DNA of 13,796 nt from CAXSDR01 sp964236445 (GCA_964236445.1 CAXSDR010000100.1:1-13796); one strand, 5' to 3'. Shown: positions 6,217 to 12,971, counted from the first letter of the stretch. A program made the numbers and translations. Notes: generated by a model not told the origin, from the sequence alone.

Positions 6217-6879
6217 ATGCCGAAGCCCTCGAAGGGTCCCCGCCTCGCCGGTAGTCCCGCGCATGAGCGGCTGCTGCTCGCCAACCTCGCCACGTCGTTG
6301 TTCGAGCACGGTCGCATCAAGACCACCCAGGCCAAGGCACGTCGGCTGCGTCCCTATGCCGAGAAGCTGATCACCTCGGCCAGGAAGGGTGACCTGGCGT
6401 CACGTCGGGAGGTGATGAAGGTGATCCGCGACAAGAGCATCGTGCACGCGCTCTTCACCGACATCGGGCCCCGTTTCGTGAACCGTCCCGGTGGCTACAC
6501 CCGCATCGTCAAGGTGGGCAACCGCTCGGGGGACAACGCCCCGATGGCCGTCATCGAGCTGGTCGAGTCGCTCACCGTCGCCCAGACGGCCGTGGGCGAG
6601 GCGGAGGGCGCGACGCGGCGTTCCGCGCGCACCGGTGAGGGAACGTCACTGGCGAAGGCCCCTGCAGTCGAGCAGGAAGCCGCACCGGAAGGCACCACGA
6701 TGACTCAGCAGAGTGACGCGACCGAAGTGACCAGCACCGACGCTTTCGAGAACTCCGCATCCGACGTCTCGTCAGCCGAGGCGGGCGACCAGGCCGCGGA
6801 GGAAGGCGCTTCCGCGCAGACCGAGGGTGCCACCGAGGAGTCGCAGGCCGAGGGCGACGCTGAGCCCGACAAGGCCTAG
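6217..6879 (+). CDS. rplQ: 50S ribosomal protein L17 with long acidic C-terminal extension
   Basis: L17 is a large-subunit protein near the exit tunnel. The 220-residue product starts MPKPSKGPRLAGSPAHERLL and has LFEHGRIKTTQAKARRLRPY, LITSARKGDL and the core end GNRSGDNAPMAVIELVES. The core ends near residue 122, against about 127 residues in E. coli. Residues 123-220 form an Ala/Glu/Ser/Thr-rich, apparently disordered tail; from 148 onward I count 19 acidic residues and one basic residue (K219). Similar, usually shorter tails occur on actinobacterial L17, and their role is unknown to me. AAGGAC a few bases before ATG 6217 supports the start. It is the last ribosomal gene of the operon and is followed by two hairpins. 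Confidence 0.96.
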   Translation: MPKPSKGPRLAGSPAHERLLLANLATSLFEHGRIKTTQAKARRLRPYAEKLITSARKGDLASRREVMKVIRDKSIVHALFTDIGPRFVNRPGGYTRIVKVGNRSGDNAPMAVIELVESLTVAQTAVGEAEGATRRSARTGEGTSLAKAPAVEQEAAPEGTTMTQQSDATEVTSTDAFENSASDVSSAEAGDQAAEEGASAQTEGATEESQAEGDAEPDKA

Positions 6880-6883
6880 CACC

Positions 6884-6897
6884 TCCGGCCGACCGGA
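6884..6897 (+). promoter_or_regulatory. Small hairpin directly after rplQ
   Basis: TCCGG (6884-6888) and CCGGA (6893-6897) pair around a CCGA tetraloop, five bases after the rplQ stop. It partly competes with the outer extension of the larger stem at 6902-6943. It may contribute to a 3'-end structure. Confidence 0.4.
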
Positions 6898-6901
6898 CGT
6901 C

Positions 6902-6943
6902 GAGCCCGCCGCTTCCCCCGACAGGGTGGGAGGCGGCGGGCTC
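6902..6943 (+). terminator. 16-bp stem-loop after rplQ, overlapping the truA start
   Basis: Bases 6902-6917 pair with 6928-6943: 16 continuous pairs, one of them T-G, with a 10-base loop. GGAC 6895-6898 and GTCC 6944-6947 extend it beyond a three-base bulge. It lies 22 bases after the rplQ stop. There is no T tract, which is common for G+C-rich actinobacterial terminators. The putative truA start GTG (6926-6928) straddles the loop edge, and the purine-rich GGGAGG lies in the 3' arm. It could therefore be a terminator, a translational control of truA, or both. Confidence 0.6.
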
Positions 6944-7759
6944 GTCCGTCTGCGCCTGGACTTCGGCTATGACGGCACGGCCTACGCGGGCTGGGCGCGC
7001 CAGCCCGGCCAGGTGACGGTGGAGCAGGAGCTCTTGACCTCGCTCACCCAGGTGCTGCGGGCCCCGGTGCGGATGGTCGTGGCGGGCCGCACCGACGCCG
7101 GCGTGCACGCCCGCGCGCAGGTTGCGCACGTCGACGTGGACGGGGCGGCGTACGTCGCGGTGGCGGCCGAGCTGCTGCGGCGACTACTGGGCTCCCTGCC
7201 CGCTGACATCCGGATGCACCGGGTCGCGCCCGCTCCCGAAGGGTTCGACGCCCGGTTCTCGGCACTCTGGCGGCGCTACGCCTATCGCCTGCGCGACGAC
7301 GCATCGACCCAGGACCCCCTCGAGCGGGGGTGGGTCGTCGTGCACCCGCGTCCCCTCGACGTCGACGCCTTGAACGCGGCCTCAGGCCAGCTGTTGGGCG
7401 AGCACGACTTCGCTGCCTTCTGCCGCAGGCGAGAGGGCGCCACGACGGTGCGCACGCTGCTCGGCCTGAGCTGGCGGCGCGAGGACGCCGGCCGGATCGT
7501 CGCGACGGTCCGCGCCGACGCCTTCTGCCACAGCATGGTGCGGGCGCTGGTCGGCGCCCTGCTCCCGGCCGGGGACGGCCGGCGGCCCACGAGCTGGCCG
7601 GCAGAGGTGCTGGCCGGGCGCGTACGCCACTCGGCGGTCACCGTGGCGCCGGCGCGCGGTCTCGTCCTGGAGGAAGTCCGCTACCCGCCCGACGCCGAGC
7701 TGGCGTCGCGCGCGAGGACCACCCGTACGACGCGGATCCTGGCTGCGACCCGTCCCTAG
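6926..7759 (+). CDS. truA: tRNA pseudouridine synthase A (positions 38-40)
   Basis: TruA converts uridines 38-40 of the tRNA anticodon arm to pseudouridine. The family begins around VRLRLDFGYDGTAYAGWARQ and has the catalytic motif VVAGRTDAGVHARAQ, with nucleophile D57 in my numbering. SALWRRYAYRL, EHDFAAFCRR and DAFCHSMVRALVGALL are other family blocks. GTG 6926 is the only start codon between the rplQ stop and the conserved core in this frame; it gives 277 residues, a normal length. The next upstream in-frame ATG (6827) lies inside rplQ and would add 33 odd residues. No good ribosome binding site precedes 6926, so the start is uncertain. truA after rplQ is a common bacterial arrangement. A 320-base gap with a new promoter follows. 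Confidence 0.92.
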   Translation: MGGGGLVRLRLDFGYDGTAYAGWARQPGQVTVEQELLTSLTQVLRAPVRMVVAGRTDAGVHARAQVAHVDVDGAAYVAVAAELLRRLLGSLPADIRMHRVAPAPEGFDARFSALWRRYAYRLRDDASTQDPLERGWVVVHPRPLDVDALNAASGQLLGEHDFAAFCRRREGATTVRTLLGLSWRREDAGRIVATVRADAFCHSMVRALVGALLPAGDGRRPTSWPAEVLAGRVRHSAVTVAPARGLVLEEVRYPPDAELASRARTTRTTRILAATRP

Positions 7760-7792
7760 CCGCTTGTCCAACCTCGGGCTGGTGCCGACCGC

Positions 7793-7881
7793 CGGGGCAT
7801 CCCCCGCATCGAGCAGGTGGCTGTGCGCGCGAACTCCGTACGCATGTGCATGACCCGGCTGCCAGCTCGGGAGCCACCTGC
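7793..7881 (+). promoter_or_regulatory. Inverted repeats downstream of truA
   Basis: In the 320-base gap 7760-8079 I see CGGGG/CCCCG (7793-7797 and 7802-7806, 4-base loop), then a longer element, GCAGGTGGCT (7813-7822) with AGCCACCTGC (7872-7881), a perfect 10-bp inverted repeat around 49 bases that can fold internally. Both lie upstream of the rplM promoter and may serve as the truA 3' end. No T tract and no convincing coding frame is present. Confidence 0.4.
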
Positions 7882-7950
7882 ATGCTGTCGTGGCAGGCGT
7901 CGAGGGGCAGGCGTCACGGCCCGCTGCCGGGGGGGCCCGACCGTCCCGGC

Positions 7951-7979
7951 TTGGTTCCATCGCCGAGGAACGGTAGGCT
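7951..7979 (+). promoter_or_regulatory. Candidate sigma70/HrdB-type promoter of rplM-rpsI-glmM
   Basis: TTGGTT at 7951-7956 (-35), 17-base spacer, TAGGCT at 7974-7979 (-10). The predicted start of transcription is at about 7985-7987, leaving a leader of about 95 bases before the rplM GTG. An inverted repeat GTTCC (7954-7958)/GGAAC (7967-7971) overlaps the -35 box and the spacer. The boxes resemble those upstream of infA. Confidence 0.72.
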
Positions 7980-7984
7980 GGGCT

Positions 7985-8047
7985 GTCGCGCCCGTACGTC
8001 ACAGCAAATGCAGCAGCACGTCAGCTGTCGAGACGTAGGACCGCGAC
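7985..8047 (+). promoter_or_regulatory. Nested structured RNA in the rplM leader, candidate ribosomal-protein leader
   Basis: Three nested helices can form. GTCGCG (7985-7990) pairs with CGCGAC (8042-8047). TACGTC (7995-8000) pairs with GACGTA (8032-8037). ACAGC (8001-8005) pairs with GCTGT (8024-8028). The last two stack with only a three-base CGA bulge on the 3' side; the outer helix is separated by a 4x4 internal loop. The apical loop is 8006-8023. The structure begins at the start of transcription predicted from the promoter at 7951-7979 and ends 32 bases before the rplM GTG. Leaders that bind L13 are known upstream of rplM in Firmicutes and E. coli; a similar role here is inference. Confidence 0.5.
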
Positions 8048-8079
8048 TCCCGCAATCCGAGGACGAAGGCAGCAGAAGC

Positions 8080-8523
8080 GTGCGCACGTATACCCCGAAG
8101 CCCGGCGAGGTCACCCGTCAGTGGCACATCATCGACGCTACCGACATCGTCCTGGGCCGCCTTGCCAGCCAGACGGCCATCCTGCTGCGCGGCAAGCACA
8201 AGCCCGTGTTCGCACCCCACACCGACACCGGTGACTTCGTCGTCATCATCAACGCGGGCAAGATCCACCTGACCGGCAGCAAGCGCGAGCAGAAGATGGC
8301 CTACCGCCACTCCGGCTACCCTGGCGGCCTCAGCGCGGTCCCCTACAGCGTGCTGCTGGACAAGGACCCCCGCAAGGCGGTGGAGAAGGCCGTCAAGGGC
8401 ATGCTTCCCCACAACACCCTGGGACGCGAGATGCTGAAGAAGCTCAAGGTCTATGCAGGCCCCGAGCACCCGCATCTCTCGCAGCAGCCCGTGCCCTACA
8501 CGCTGAACCAGGTCGCGCAGTAG
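8080..8523 (+). CDS. rplM: 50S ribosomal protein L13
   Basis: L13 is an early-assembly protein of the large subunit and the known autogenous repressor of rplM-rpsI in E. coli. The 147-residue product starts MRTYTPKPGEVTRQWHIIDA and shows LGRLASQTAILLRGKHKPVF, GDFVVIINAGKIHLTGSKRE, KMAYRHSGYPGGL and KGMLPHNTLGREMLKKLKVY, ending near HPHLSQQPVPYTLNQVAQ. GTG 8080 is chosen because the product then has the actinobacterial family length and GAAGGC at 8065-8070 can act as ribosome binding site; the frame is open far upstream but that part is unrelated sequence. A promoter and a structured leader precede it. rpsI follows 85 bases later. Confidence 0.97.
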   Translation: MRTYTPKPGEVTRQWHIIDATDIVLGRLASQTAILLRGKHKPVFAPHTDTGDFVVIINAGKIHLTGSKREQKMAYRHSGYPGGLSAVPYSVLLDKDPRKAVEKAVKGMLPHNTLGREMLKKLKVYAGPEHPHLSQQPVPYTLNQVAQ

Positions 8524-8528
8524 CGCAT

Positions 8529-8555
8529 CGCTGGCGTTGCCCGCGCGAGCCAGCG
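8529..8555 (+). promoter_or_regulatory. 7-bp hairpin between rplM and rpsI
   Basis: CGCTGGC (8529-8535) pairs with GCCAGCG (8549-8555) around a 13-base loop, five bases after the rplM stop. No T tract follows and rpsI has no obvious promoter of its own, so read-through or processing is more likely than termination. Confidence 0.4.
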
Positions 8556-8608
8556 CACTGAGCAGGATCTTCGAGCAAATCCCTTAAGACGTGAGGAAGA
8601 GGCATCCC

Positions 8609-9109
8609 GTGGCGGAAACCGCCGTCGAGTCCAGCGAGACCGACCTGCCCGACGACGACATCGTCGGCGACTACACGACCGAGTCGGAGCCCGTCGCTGT
8701 CGAGCGTCGCGCCGCGGCGACCGTCCCCGGCGCGGCGACCGGCCGCCGCAAGGAGGCCGTCGCGCGCGTGCGCATCGTGCCCGGCTCCGGAAAGTGGACC
8801 ATCAACGGGCGTGTCCTCGAGGACTACTTCCCGAACAAGGTCCACCAGCAGCTCGTCAACGAGCCGTTCAAGATCCTCGAGCTCGACGGCAGCTATGACG
8901 TCATCGCCCGCCTGCACGGTGGCGGCGTGTCCGGCCAGGCCGGCGCGCTGCGTCTCGGCATCGCCCGCTCGCTCAACGGCATCGACGCCGACCTCAACCG
9001 CCCGGCGCTGAAGAAGGCCGGCTTCCTGACGCGCGACCCGCGCGCCACGGAGCGCAAGAAGGCCGGGCTCAAGAAGGCTCGCAAGGCGCCGCAGTACAGC
9101 AAGCGCTGA
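8609..9109 (+). CDS. rpsI: 30S ribosomal protein S9 with acidic N-terminal extension
   Basis: S9 lies in the head of the 30S subunit and its C-terminal tail reaches the P-site tRNA. The core starts near residue 41 (GAATGRRKEAVARVRIVPGS) and has GKWTINGRVLEDYFPN, HGGGVSGQAGALRLGIARSL and the invariant tail QYSKR. About 40 extra N-terminal residues precede the core; the first 32 hold 11 acidic residues and no lysine or arginine. I chose GTG 8609 because GGAAGAGG lies about 6 bases upstream. An earlier in-frame GTG at 8591 would put that ribosome binding site inside the gene. The product is 166 residues, against 130 in E. coli; such extensions are usual in actinobacterial S9. The stop lies 5 bases before glmM. 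Confidence 0.96.
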   Translation: MAETAVESSETDLPDDDIVGDYTTESEPVAVERRAAATVPGAATGRRKEAVARVRIVPGSGKWTINGRVLEDYFPNKVHQQLVNEPFKILELDGSYDVIARLHGGGVSGQAGALRLGIARSLNGIDADLNRPALKKAGFLTRDPRATERKKAGLKKARKAPQYSKR

Positions 9110-9114
9110 CGCGC

Positions 9115-10503
9115 GTGGGCGCCGCAGCCCTGTCCGCCGCCACGACCGTCAGGCGCGAGCGCCTGTTCGGCACGGACGGTGTCCGGGGCGTGGCCAACAT
9201 CGATCTCACGGCCGAGCTCGCGCTCGACCTGGCGGTGGCGGCCGCACACGTCCTCGGCGAGGTGGGGGCATTCGCACGCCAGCGTCCTCTTGCGGTCGTC
9301 GGTCGCGACCCCCGTGCCTCGGGGGAGTTCCTGGCCTCGGCGGTGAACGCAGGGCTCGCAAGTGCCGGGGTGGACGTCCTCGACGTGGGCGTCCTCCCGA
9401 CTCCTGCCATCGCCTACCTCGTTGCCGTGCTCGAGGCCGATCTCGGCGTCATGATCTCGGCGTCGCACAACCCGATGCCCGACAACGGCATCAAGTTCTT
9501 CGCCCGTGGCGGCCTCAAGCTGACCGACGAGCTCGAGGACGCGGTCGAGGCCCGTCGCGGCGAGCAGTGGGCCAGACCGACGGGTGCTGCGGTGGGGCGC
9601 ATCTCGGCCTACGACGAGGGTTTCGAGCGCTATGTCGCCCACGTTGTGGCGAGCGCACCTGCCCGGCTCGACGGCCTGCGCGTCGTCGTGGACTGTGCGC
9701 AGGGTGCTTCCTCTCGCACCGCCCCCGAGATCCTGCGCCGCCTGGGCGCTGATGTCGTCGCGATCCACGCGTCGCCCGACGGGCTCGACATCAACGATGC
9801 GTGCGGGTCGAACCACCTCGAGTCGCTGCGTGCGGCCGTGCTGGAGCACCGGGCCGATGCCGGCATCGCCCACGACGGCGATGCCGACCGCTGCAGCGCG
9901 GTGGGCGCCGACGGCGAAGACGTCGACGGCGACCAGGTGCTCGCGATCCTCGCGATCGCGATGCACGAGGCAGGCACGCTGGTCCGGGACACGGTCGTCG
10001 CGACGGTCATGGCGAACCTCGGTTTCCGCATCGCGATGGCCGAACAGTCGATCTCAGTGGTCGAGACGGCGGTCGGTGACCGCTATGTGCTCGAGGCGAT
10101 GCGTCAGCACGGCTTCACCCTCGGTGGTGAGCAGTCGGGGCACGTCGTTCTCAGTGAGCACGCCACGACCGGGGACGGCTCGTTGACGGCCGTGCACCTG
10201 CTGGCCCGCATGGCCGCCACCGGCCGCACCCTTCGCGACCTCGGCAGTGTCATGACCCGGCTGCCCCAGATCCTCATCAACGTCGCGGGCGTCGACAAGG
10301 CCCGGGCGTCCAGTGACGACAACGTGCTCGCCGCGGTCGCCCTTGCCCAGGCCCAGCTCGGGGCCGAGGGAAGGGTGCTGCTGCGTCCCAGCGGCACCGA
10401 GCCGCTGGTGCGGGTCATGGTCGAGGCACGCGAGCAGAGCGCGGCGCAGGCCGTGGCCCACGAGCTCGCCGAGGTCGTCTCGCGCGAGCTCGCGCTGCCC
10501 TGA
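9115..10503 (+). CDS. glmM: Phosphoglucosamine mutase
   Basis: GlmM converts glucosamine-6-phosphate to glucosamine-1-phosphate, the precursor of UDP-N-acetylglucosamine for peptidoglycan. The 462-residue product has RLFGTDGVRGVAN near the start, the active-site phosphoserine loop ISASHNP (S117), the magnesium loop DGDADR (254-259), the sugar loop GEQSGH (338-343) and the phosphate-binding loop RPSGTEP (424-430), the four functional loops of the family in order. GTG 9115 adds about 15 residues before RLFGTDG compared with typical GlmM and has only a weak ribosome binding site, so the exact start is uncertain. It follows rpsI by 5 bases and is probably co-transcribed with rplM-rpsI, a common actinobacterial order. 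GlmS, which makes its substrate, is coded at the end of the window. Confidence 0.96.
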   Translation: MGAAALSAATTVRRERLFGTDGVRGVANIDLTAELALDLAVAAAHVLGEVGAFARQRPLAVVGRDPRASGEFLASAVNAGLASAGVDVLDVGVLPTPAIAYLVAVLEADLGVMISASHNPMPDNGIKFFARGGLKLTDELEDAVEARRGEQWARPTGAAVGRISAYDEGFERYVAHVVASAPARLDGLRVVVDCAQGASSRTAPEILRRLGADVVAIHASPDGLDINDACGSNHLESLRAAVLEHRADAGIAHDGDADRCSAVGADGEDVDGDQVLAILAIAMHEAGTLVRDTVVATVMANLGFRIAMAEQSISVVETAVGDRYVLEAMRQHGFTLGGEQSGHVVLSEHATTGDGSLTAVHLLARMAATGRTLRDLGSVMTRLPQILINVAGVDKARASSDDNVLAAVALAQAQLGAEGRVLLRPSGTEPLVRVMVEAREQSAAQAVAHELAEVVSRELALP

Positions 10504-10560
10504 CCTGGTCGTTCGACCGCGTTCCCTCAGTCGAGCTGTCCGCCGGCCGATGAGACGGAC

Positions 10561-12936
10561 ATGCGACGAGCCTGGCCCCTCTGGCTTGGCGCCGGTGTGC
10601 TAGCCACTGGCGTCCACGCCGCGCTGCCCGCTACGGTCGCGAACGATCGCTACGACGAGGCCATCGCCCTTGTCGCGGCGCTGGTGGTGCTCACACGACT
10701 GTGCGTCGGGACGAACCGCCCGATTCCGCCTTGGCGCTGGATCGGCGCCGCGGTCGCCCTGCACGCCGCGGGCGCACTGACGGAGACCGACCTCGGGCGG
10801 GTGAGCCACAGCACGCCCTACCCGAGCGTCGCCGACGGGCTCTACCTCTCGGGCTACGTGGCGGCGTTCGTGGGCTGCGTCCTGCTGCTGCGCGTGACAC
10901 GCGTGGGCAAGGAGGGGTCGGCGGCGGTCGAGGCGTTGCTCGTGGGGCTGGCCGTCACCGTGGCCAGCTGGCGGCTCGTCATCGTCCCCTCCCTGGGCGC
11001 CGGCGGCTCGCACCTGTCGTGGCTCGTCGGCGTGTCCTACCCGGCGGCCGACGTCCTCATCGCCTGCCTGCTGACGCGCCTGGCGCTCGAGGGGGAACGC
11101 CGCGACATCAGCCTGCAGCTGCTCGGCGCCTCGCTGCTGTGCCTGTTCTTGTCCGACATCGGCTTCGCCGCCACCTCGGCGCAGGGCACCTACGAGAACG
11201 GTCAGTGGACCGACTCGGTCGCCTTGCTCTTCTGCATCCTGGCGGTGGCTGCGGTCCTGCACCCGGCGTCGGCGGAGCGACCCCGGGCTGCGGTCGTCAA
11301 GCCCGTGAGCCAGGGCCGGCTGCTGCTGGCGGGCGTCTGCGGCCTGAGCGGTCCCGTCCTGCTGCTGCTCCTCGGTGCGCACGAGCGTCAGATCCTGCGG
11401 GTCGCGGCGTTCGGGACGGTGCTGTTGCTCGCGCTGGTGCTCTGGCGCAGCAACCGGTTGCTGCTGCGCATGCACCGCACCGCCGAGACCCTGCGTCACA
11501 GCGCGCAGCACGACCCGCTGACCGCGCTGCCCAACCGCCAGCACTTCCATGACCTCGTCGGTGAGGCCCTGGCGCGGCGCGACCGGGCGAGCGAACGCGA
11601 CGCAGGGCCGGCGACCGAGGCGCCCCTCATGGCGATGTACGCGACGACGCGCGCGTGCGAGGTCGCGGTGCTGCGGTTCGACCTCGATGCCTTCAAGACC
11701 GTCAACGACACCGCCGGCCACCTCGCGGGCGACGCGCTGCTGCTCGACTGCTCCCAGCGGCTGACCCGCATGGCTGGGCCCCTGGTGGTCGGGCGCCTCG
11801 GCGGTGACGAGTTCGGCGTACTCGTCACAGGACAGGACGTGGCGGCGCGCGTGGAGGAGCTCGGCGAGCAGGTCCTGGCCTCGCTTCGGGAGCCGTTCGA
11901 CGTCGGTGGGCGATCGGTTCCGATGCGCGCGAGCATGGGCAGCGCGTGGGGGGAGCGCGGGGTCGCGGCCGCTGACGAGCTGCTGGGCTGGTCCGACATC
12001 GCGATGGCCACCGCCAAGTCCGTCGGCGGGGGCTGCCTGGTTGCCTTCGAGCCGAGCCTGACGGCAGCGGTGATGGCGCTGCCTGCCATGGTGGCGCAGC
12101 TCGAGCGGGCGCTGCGCCTGCGCGAGCTCGAGATGGTCTATCAACCACTCGTGTCGTTGCCCTCCGAACGGATCACGGGGTTCGAGGCGCTGGTGCGATG
12201 GCGGCTCGACGGACGGCTGCTGGCACCGGCGGAGTTCCTCCCGGCGGCGCACGCGTCAGGCCTGATCGTCGACATCGACCGAGCCGTGTTGCGCATGGCG
12301 ACGAGCCAGCTCGCGAGCTGGCGCAGCGGTGACCGCGATGCGCGCGGGCTGGCGATGTCGGTCAACATGTCGGTGCGCACCCTGGAGTGGTCCGGAATCG
12401 TGACCGAGGTGCTCGATGTGCTGGCCGAGTTCGACATCCCCGCGGGGCTGCTCACGATCGAGGTGACAGAGGAAGCGGCTGCCGGCGCGACGAGTCTGCG
12501 CGATCGGCTGGAATACCTGCGTCGCTGCGGCGTACGCGTGGCGCTCGACGACTTCGGTACGGGCTACTCCTCGCTGGCCTACCTCGAGGGTTTTCCCGCG
12601 GACGTGCTGAAGGTAGCCAAGCCGCTGGTCGACCCGCTCGTCTCGCCGCAGGCGCCGAGCCGGGTGCTCGCGGGACTCGTGCAGCTCGCGCGCTCGTGCG
12701 ACTTCGAGGTCCTGGCCGAGGGGGTAGAGACCCGTGAGCAGTGTGATCGGCTCGTCGCCCTGGGCGTGGAGCGCGGTCAGGGCTACCTGTTCGCCCGCCC
12801 ATGTGCGCCGCGCGACGCGTACGACGCGTGGAAGGCGGGATACGGCCGTGAACCGGGTGACGCCGGCACCGGCGGGCCCGAACGCCTGACAGTCGCAGCG
12901 GCCCCTCGGGTCGCCTCACGACGGGAGGCGTCCTGA
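10561..12936 (+). CDS. Membrane GGDEF-EAL protein (cyclic-di-GMP cyclase/phosphodiesterase)
   Basis: A 791-residue protein with three parts. Residues 1 to about 300 hold roughly ten hydrophobic segments (about 4-24, 34-49, 58-73, 93-112, 122-144, 154-175, 184-205, 219-234, 252-271, 279-297), an apparent membrane sensor of unknown ligand, with the loop YPSVADGLYLSGY. A GGDEF domain (about 310-495) has DPLTALPNR, FDLDAFKTVND (D374) and intact GGDEF at 414-418; I see no RxxD inhibitory site upstream. An EAL domain (about 510-757) has FEALVRW (E542), VNMS (N602), TIEVTE (E634, E637), DDFGTGYSS (D663, D664), K684, LAEGVET (E720) and GQGYLFARP (Q740). The usual aspartate in LKxD is A686 here. Both activities seem possible; which dominates is unknown. 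ATG 10561 lies 57 bases after glmM with a weak ribosome binding site. About 35 disordered residues end the protein. Confidence 0.93.
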   Translation: MRRAWPLWLGAGVLATGVHAALPATVANDRYDEAIALVAALVVLTRLCVGTNRPIPPWRWIGAAVALHAAGALTETDLGRVSHSTPYPSVADGLYLSGYVAAFVGCVLLLRVTRVGKEGSAAVEALLVGLAVTVASWRLVIVPSLGAGGSHLSWLVGVSYPAADVLIACLLTRLALEGERRDISLQLLGASLLCLFLSDIGFAATSAQGTYENGQWTDSVALLFCILAVAAVLHPASAERPRAAVVKPVSQGRLLLAGVCGLSGPVLLLLLGAHERQILRVAAFGTVLLLALVLWRSNRLLLRMHRTAETLRHSAQHDPLTALPNRQHFHDLVGEALARRDRASERDAGPATEAPLMAMYATTRACEVAVLRFDLDAFKTVNDTAGHLAGDALLLDCSQRLTRMAGPLVVGRLGGDEFGVLVTGQDVAARVEELGEQVLASLREPFDVGGRSVPMRASMGSAWGERGVAAADELLGWSDIAMATAKSVGGGCLVAFEPSLTAAVMALPAMVAQLERALRLRELEMVYQPLVSLPSERITGFEALVRWRLDGRLLAPAEFLPAAHASGLIVDIDRAVLRMATSQLASWRSGDRDARGLAMSVNMSVRTLEWSGIVTEVLDVLAEFDIPAGLLTIEVTEEAAAGATSLRDRLEYLRRCGVRVALDDFGTGYSSLAYLEGFPADVLKVAKPLVDPLVSPQAPSRVLAGLVQLARSCDFEVLAEGVETREQCDRLVALGVERGQGYLFARPCAPRDAYDAWKAGYGREPGDAGTGGPERLTVAAAPRVASRREAS

Positions 12937-12971
12937 GTCGGCGACCGGCCGGTGGGACGCATCTTCGCCCG

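Noticed and set aside
5077..6309. Antisense open frame (410 codons) over rpoA and the start of rplQ
   Set aside because: Full overlap with rpoA, low-complexity translation and no plausible ribosome binding site.
7817..8038. Small + strand open frame of 73 codons in the truA-rplM gap
   Set aside because: No ribosome binding site or recognisable motif, and it runs across the rplM promoter and leader.
8591..8608. GTG 8591 as start of rpsI
   Set aside because: The best ribosome binding site (GGAAGAGG) lies downstream of it and fits GTG 8609.
10507..10518. Inverted repeat GGTCG-TT-CGACC between glmM and the GGDEF-EAL gene
   Set aside because: Only 5 bp per arm with a 2-base centre; expected often by chance at this G+C content and no promoter boxes are seen around it.
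10600..12252. Long antisense open frame (550 codons) across the GGDEF-EAL gene
   Set aside because: Low-complexity Arg/Gln/Ala translation with no family motif; the + strand carries an intact two-domain enzyme. It is a typical shadow frame of G+C-rich DNA.
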